Assembly: GCA_018982785.1 (NCBI GenBank)
Contig: JAHHEN010000003.1
Location: 124,001 to 188,000 of the forward strand
Length of the DNA stretch: 64,000 nucleotides
From: Enterococcus innesii
Lineage (GTDB): Bacteria; Bacillota; Bacilli; Lactobacillales; Enterococcaceae
Direction: 5' to 3'
Shown in pieces: positions 57,683 to 64,000 of the stretch. The notes beneath the pieces are model-generated. The model ran no database searches. It had not been told where the DNA came from and worked only from the letters and a program-made list of their open reading frames with translations. The first letter of the stretch is position 1; every line of letters begins with the position of its first letter. The translations under genes and the position numbers were made by a program.

Positions 57683-57711
57683 TTGACAGCGCTTTCTACC
57701 TTTGCTATGAT
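57683..57711 (+). promoter_or_regulatory. Beta-glucoside operon promoter with cre-like site
   Basis: TTGACA (57683-57688), 17-base spacer, TATGAT (57706-57711). TGACAGCGCTTTCT (57684-57697) matches the cre consensus with one mismatch at the last base. It drives the RAT leader and the antiterminator gene. Confidence 0.85.
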
Positions 57712-57735
57712 AAAGATAATAAAACTGGTTCTAAT

Positions 57736-57811
57736 GGATAGTGATTGTTGATTTTTAACAAGCTAAACCTGATGAAGCTGCGGTGTTTGCGCTGCTTTCA
57801 TGAGGTTTTTT
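57736..57811 (+). promoter_or_regulatory. RAT antiterminator site and overlapping terminator
   Basis: A RAT site GGATAGTGATTGTT..AACAAGCTAAACC (57736-57769, loop extended) shares its last bases with the left arm of a terminator: AACCTGATGAA (57766) pairs with TTTCATGAGGTT, followed by six T (to 57811). This is the LicT/BglG mechanism: the protein holds the RAT hairpin and prevents termination when the sugar is present. Confidence 0.88.
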
Positions 57812-57888
57812 CTGTGTTGACTGTTGGCTCAGCAATAAAGATAAGCAATGAACCATATCCGCAATGATAAAGTAAGTGGGGGTAGGAC

Positions 57889-58729
57889 ATGAAAATCAGT
57901 AAAGTGTTAAACAATAATGTTGTGATCACTACCGATCAAAGTCAAAACGAGATTATTGTTATGGGGCGGGGGATTGCCTTTAAGAAAAAAGTGGGGGATG
58001 ACATTTCTTCAGAAGCGATCGATAAAGTGTATCGCTTAGAAAATCAGACGATCTTATCTCAATTTCAAGAGCTGCTTGCTGACTTACCACTGGAATACCT
58101 TGAATTATCCAATGAGATCATTGAGTATGCTCGGCGAGAATTGTCTTCCCCAATCAATGATTCCATTTACATCTCGTTGACGGATCACATGCACTGTGCC
58201 ATTGAACGATCAAAAAAAGGAATGACGGTCAAAAATGTCTTATTGTGGGATATCAAGCGTTTTTTCCCCGATGAGTACCAAATAGGCTGCAAAACAGTAG
58301 AAAAAATCAAAGAACATTACGGGATTCAGCTACCAGATGACGAAGCTGGCTTTATTGCTCTGCATCTCGTCAATGCACAAACCGAGAATGGTGACAAGGA
58401 AATGTGGCTGAACTAACCCAAACGATGCAAGACATTATTAACATTGTTAAATATTTTTTAAAACAACCTTTGATGAAGAATCCGTTTATTTTTATCGCTT
58501 CACCACGCATCTGAAGTTTTTTGTCTCAAGAATGCAAAACCATACCCTTCATGCGGATGAAACTGATGAAGATCTTTTGGCTATGGTCAAAGTGAAATAC
58601 CGAAATGCGTATCAATGCGTACAAAAAATCGCTGAACTATTAGAAAATCAGTATCAGTATCAAATGTCCAGTGACGAAAGTTTGTATTTAACGATTCATA
58701 TTGCCAGACTTGTGCAAAAAAATCGTTGA
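57889..58729 (+). CDS. licT: LicT/BglG-type antiterminator, frame interrupted twice
   Basis: The N-terminal RNA-binding domain (MKISKVLNNNVVITTDQSQN, then MGRGIAFKKKVGDD) and two PRD domains are present: PRD1 with YISLTDHMHCAIERSKKGM and PRD2 with RFTTHLKFFVSRM and YLTIHIARLVQ. The PRD histidines sensed by PTS enzymes are in SLTDH, LHLV, FTTHL and TIHI. Slips occur near 58404 (second G expected) and at the four A of 58460-58463 (five expected); corrected, it has 280 residues. The 5' RAT shows that it controls its own operon. Confidence 0.92.
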
Positions 58730-58761
58730 TTGAAAAAAAAACAAGAAAGGAGAAGGATTTC

Positions 58762-58875
58762 TTGATTCATGAGAAGATGTCGAAAAAGAAGAATTTCTTC
58801 GCAATGATTCTTACTAAACGTCAGCTTCAAGACATCGGACCATGCAGCAAGAAATCAAAAAAAAGAAAACATTTT

Positions 58876-58881
<6 letters not shown>
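58762..58881 (+). CDS. Possible short leader ORF ending inside the second RAT
   Basis: A TTG at 58762, 10 bases after aaggagaagg, opens a 39-codon frame rich in Lys (MSKKKNFFAMILTKR from the internal ATG). Its TAG stop is the GGATAG of the RAT at 58876. No homolog is recognised. It may be fortuitous; if translated, ribosomes would reach into the RAT. Confidence 0.25.
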
Positions 58882-60852
<1,971 letters not shown>

Positions 60853-60886
60853 AAAATGTTTACCTACAAAACAGCTATATAGAGAT

Positions 60887-60921
60887 AAAAGCGATCGGTC
60901 GTGAAGGCGCGATCGCTTTTT
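60887..60921. terminator. Bidirectional terminator between bglP and the RpiR gene
   Basis: AAAAGCGATCG / CGATCGCTTTT stem with a 12-base loop; it suits both converging genes. Confidence 0.85.
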
Positions 60922-60930
60922 GATATTCAT

Positions 60931-61851
60931 TTAATTGGGAAACAGTGAGTCCTTATAATGAAGGTTTTTATCATAGGTTGGTTCAGCGATTATCGTCGAT
61001 GAAGTGGGGCGCTTATCATATGCCATCCCAATATCGATCAAATGCTGCAGATTTTTCTCATAGTGCTCCGAAAAGACGACTGCATACAACAAATCTAACA
61101 AGTAGCAAACCGAGGTATTGATCGTAAAATTTGCAATCTTTGAATACAGCCTTTCTCTTGTTGTGATATTTAAGACACAATCGCTTAATTTCGCTAACGC
61201 ATTCTCGCCAATACTAGTCATTCCAATGATGGAGACCTGCCGTTCGGCAAGGATCTTACCGATTTCTTTAACCATTTTGTTTTCACCTGTGTAAGAAATC
61301 AAGATTGCGGTCGTATCGGAGGTACAGTTGGATGCCTCATAGGCACTTTCGCCGAAGGTATCGCAGACGTGGATGCTTTTTCCTAAACGCCGCATCTTCA
61401 AAACAAAGTCTTGAGAAATCAAGGTGTTGGCATTGCTGGCGAAAATCCTGATATGGTTGGCATTGAGCAACGATTGTTTCGCTTTTTGTAATTCATCATG
61501 ATGGATCAAGGAAAGCGTATCTTCGATCGTTGTTTGTTCAAGCTTTGCCAACTTTTTGGCGATGGTCATAATGCCGTCATGGGAGGAAAAAGGAAAGTTC
61601 GCATCCACATCGGTAAAATGGCTGCTCATATAAGTTTGCTCTTCCACAAAGGCCGTTTTTAAATCGAGCCAACCATTGAAGCCTAATTTTTTGGCGATCC
61701 GAATAAAAGTAGAAGGATGAACATAGGTTTTTTCTGACAATTCCTTGATGGTTTGATCCGCCATCGCAGTCGGGTTGGCTAATAAATAATCGATCAACGA
61801 TCGTTCCGCTGGTGCTAATTTGATTTGGCGCATTTTTTCTTGTAGCAACAT
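60931..61851 (-). CDS. RpiR/MurR-type regulator
   Basis: The 306-residue protein has the RpiR HTH (IKELSEKTYVHPSTFIRIAK with KLGFNGWLDLKTAF) and a SIS sugar-phosphate-binding domain (IRIFASNANTLIS; LISYTGENKMVKEIG; IGMTSIGENALAKLSD). It probably represses or activates the adjacent beta-glucoside genes, with a phospho-sugar as effector. The start at 61851 follows aaggag. It is divergent from the GH4 gene, and two matching operators lie in the shared region. Confidence 0.9.
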   Translation of the reverse strand: MLLQEKMRQIKLAPAERSLIDYLLANPTAMADQTIKELSEKTYVHPSTFIRIAKKLGFNGWLDLKTAFVEEQTYMSSHFTDVDANFPFSSHDGIMTIAKKLAKLEQTTIEDTLSLIHHDELQKAKQSLLNANHIRIFASNANTLISQDFVLKMRRLGKSIHVCDTFGESAYEASNCTSDTTAILISYTGENKMVKEIGKILAERQVSIIGMTSIGENALAKLSDCVLNITTRERLYSKIANFTINTSVCYLLDLLYAVVFSEHYEKNLQHLIDIGMAYDKRPTSSTIIAEPTYDKNLHYKDSLFPN

Positions 61852-61887
61852 GGTATGTAGACTCCTTTTTACATTTTTTTATTATAA

Positions 61888-61908
61888 TTTGTAAATGATT
61901 TTTACAGA
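61888..61908. promoter_or_regulatory. RpiR-type operator 1
   Basis: TTTGTAAA (61888-61895), five bases, TTTACAGA (61901-61908). One mismatch from the second copy. It lies 37 bases upstream of the RpiR start. Confidence 0.65.
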
Positions 61909-61971
61909 ATTTCTTCTTTATTAAGTACCTGGTTAATCGTTTATATCCTAATTATTCCTTATTTTATGCTC

Positions 61972-61992
61972 TTTGTAAATCTTTTTTACAAA
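61972..61992. promoter_or_regulatory. RpiR-type operator 2
   Basis: Perfect TTTGTAAA (61972-61979), five bases, TTTACAAA (61985-61992). It lies exactly 84 bases from operator 1, close to eight helical turns. Confidence 0.7.
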
Positions 61993-62015
61993 ACACCTGC
62001 TAGAAGAAGCGAGAT

Positions 62016-62077
62016 TTGCAAACGCTTTTTCTAAATAAGCTATTTACATTGAATCAAATGTTTTTATGAATGATAAT
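62016..62077 (+). promoter_or_regulatory. GH4 promoter with cre-like site
   Basis: TTGAAT (62049-62054), 17-base spacer, GATAAT (62072-62077). TTGCAAACGCTTTTTC at 62016-62031 resembles a cre with one base too many in the T run. The ATG of the GH4 gene is 34 bases downstream. Confidence 0.6.
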
Positions 62078-62111
62078 AAGAATGTAAATAAAATAGCAAA
62101 GGAGCAATACA

Positions 62112-63503
62112 ATGACAAAAGGAATTAAAATTGCAACCATTGGTGGCGGCAGCAGCTATACCCCGGAGTTAATGGAAGGCTTTATCAAACGCTATGAAGA
62201 ATTGCCGATTCGTGAAATTTGGCTAGTAGATATCGAAGCAGGAAAAGAGAAATTAGAAATCGTAGGTGCGATGGCACAACGAATGTGGGACGCCACGCCT
62301 TATGATGTAAAAATCCACATGACATTGGATCGAGAAGAAGCGTTAAAGGATGCCGATTTCGTTACGACTCAATTCCGAGTAGGGTTGCTGAATGCCCGCA
62401 TCAAAGATGAACGAATTCCTGCCTATTACGGCATGATTGGTCAAGAAACCAATGGCCCTGGGGGAATGTTCAAAGCGTTCCGTACGGTACCGATCATTCT
62501 TGAAATTGTTGAAGACATGAAACGTTTATGTCCGGATGCTTGGTTGATCAATTTTGCGAATCCAAGCGGCATGGTAACTGAAGCAATCGTGCGTTACGGA
62601 AAATGGGACAAAGTCATCGGGTTGTGTAATGTGCCAGTCATGGCAACCATGATTGAGCCAGCCTTAATTGGCAAAGAACCGGATGAATTGATTTACAAAT
62701 TTGCAGGATTGAACCACTTCCACTGGCACAAAGTTGCTGATTCACACGGCAACGATGTAACGATGGACATTATTGATAAAATGTATGAAGAAGACAATGG
62801 CTTACCGAAGAATATCTTTGATGTACCATTTTACAAAGAACAGCTGGAACAAATGAAGATGATCCCTTGTGGGTATCACCGTTATTACTATCGTCAAGAA
62901 GAAATGTTGAATCATGCGATTGAAGAGTACAAGACTGTCGGTACACGCGCACAGCAAGTAAAACAAACTGAAGCCGAATTGTTTGAGTTGTACAAAGATC
63001 CTGAATTGGATCATAAACCTGAACAGCTGCAAAAACGTGGTGGTGCGTATTACTCAGATGCAGCGTGTGAAACGATTGCTTCCATTTATGCCAATAAAAA
63101 TACCCAAATCGTTGTTTCAACCAAAAATGAAGGCGCCGTTCCTGATCTACCTGCCGATTGCGTAGTTGAAGTGACCGCTTACGTTGGTGGACAAGGCGCG
63201 AGAAATGTTGCCTTTGGTGAGTTACCGACAGCTGAAAAAGGTTGGTTACAGGTAATGAAAGCAATGGAATTATTGACGATCGAAGCCGCTGTGACTGGGG
63301 ATTACAATATCGCATTACAAGCATTCACCATCAACCCACTGGTTCCATCAGGAGATACGGCAAAACGTGTCATGGACGAACTGTTTATTGCCCACAAAGA
63401 TCACTTGCCGAAATTTAAGGAAACAATCGCACGTCTTGAAAAAGAAGGCGTCGAAGTACAAGATGAAGTAGCCCGCGAACTTGATCGCGAACTAGTTAAA
63501 TAA
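62112..63503 (+). CDS. licH: GH4 family 6-phospho-beta-glucosidase
   Basis: This NAD- and metal-dependent hydrolase splits phosphorylated beta-glucosides in the cytosol. The Rossmann motif IATIGGGSSYTPELMEGF is at the N-terminus. Family-4 segments are VTTQFRVGLLNARIKDE, NPSGMVTEAI, LCNVPVM (metal Cys) and FAGLNHFHW (metal His). The 463-residue length is normal. It precedes the GH1 gene by 20 bases, so PTS products can be split by either enzyme. The symbol follows LicH by type; substrate range is inferred. Confidence 0.88.
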   Translation: MTKGIKIATIGGGSSYTPELMEGFIKRYEELPIREIWLVDIEAGKEKLEIVGAMAQRMWDATPYDVKIHMTLDREEALKDADFVTTQFRVGLLNARIKDERIPAYYGMIGQETNGPGGMFKAFRTVPIILEIVEDMKRLCPDAWLINFANPSGMVTEAIVRYGKWDKVIGLCNVPVMATMIEPALIGKEPDELIYKFAGLNHFHWHKVADSHGNDVTMDIIDKMYEEDNGLPKNIFDVPFYKEQLEQMKMIPCGYHRYYYRQEEMLNHAIEEYKTVGTRAQQVKQTEAELFELYKDPELDHKPEQLQKRGGAYYSDAACETIASIYANKNTQIVVSTKNEGAVPDLPADCVVEVTAYVGGQGARNVAFGELPTAEKGWLQVMKAMELLTIEAAVTGDYNIALQAFTINPLVPSGDTAKRVMDELFIAHKDHLPKFKETIARLEKEGVEVQDEVARELDRELVK

Positions 63504-63514
63504 AGAGAAAGTAG

Positions 63515-64000
<486 letters not shown>

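Overview
The window is 64 kb of a low-GC Firmicutes chromosome, most probably an Enterococcus; the fairly high GC suggests the casseliflavus/gallinarum side of the genus, but that is inference. The markers are a liaXYZ-type envelope-stress operon, the pepQ/ccpA divergent pair next to a class A PBP and tyrS, hprK-lgt-gpsA-galU, and a pst operon with two pstB genes. I see no rRNA, tRNA, IS element, prophage or CRISPR array.

Layout. 1-8.7 kb is a housekeeping cluster: M24 peptidase, Asp23/YqhY, nusB, folD, xseA, xseB, ispA, tlyA, argR, recN. The efp gene that usually sits between the peptidase and the Asp23 gene is absent. 8.8-15 kb has an alpha/beta hydrolase and pstSCAB2B1-phoU. 15.4-17.8 kb is liaXYZ. 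17.8-25.7 kb has an M3 oligopeptidase, hprK-lgt-gpsA-galU, a DUF948/YtxH pair and an SDR protein. 25.8-35.3 kb has pepQ/ccpA, PBP1b, tyrS, an AEC permease, endonuclease IV, a Cdd-like deaminase and an FMN reductase. 35.5-45.3 kb is an accessory surface/stress region: a complete Bce-type module (response regulator, kinase, ABC ATPase, permease), two sortase-anchored Ser/Thr-rich proteins (one with nineteen 12-residue repeats) and an Mga-like regulator. One identical 16-bp palindrome lies before the Bce transporter and before the Mga-like gene. 45.5-51.3 kb has an ABC-2 exporter, yneF and a heterodimeric ABC exporter. 51.4-57.5 kb holds an unfamiliar catabolic-looking locus: a cre-overlapped promoter, about 330 nt of non-coding transcript, a LacI-type operator, a permease, a HyuA-like ATPase without HyuB, an HExxH protein and a LacI regulator. 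57.6-64 kb is a beta-glucoside locus: cre promoter, RAT/terminator, LicT-like antiterminator, a second RAT overlapping a hairpin that covers the Shine-Dalgarno of the EIIBCA gene, an RpiR regulator with two spaced operators, a GH4 and a GH1 6-phospho-beta-glucosidase (the last cut by the window end).

How the parts work together. HprK and CcpA, both in the window, are the carbon-catabolite machinery; two promoters at 51.4 and 57.7 kb share a near-identical core with a cre site across the -35, so both catabolic loci are probably CcpA targets. The beta-glucoside locus adds LicT antitermination and RpiR control.

Sequence quality. Eighteen single-base indels interrupt fifteen genes (ispA, tlyA, argR, recN, pstS, ytxH-like, SDR, nfo, bceR-like, mga-like x2, first ABC half x2, second ABC half, hyuA-like, HExxH protein, licT-like x2). 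I could place each one in a homopolymer or a doubled base, and each gene reads through at family length once it is corrected. Most are therefore probably sequencing errors, not pseudogenes; these genes are given full-length coordinates.
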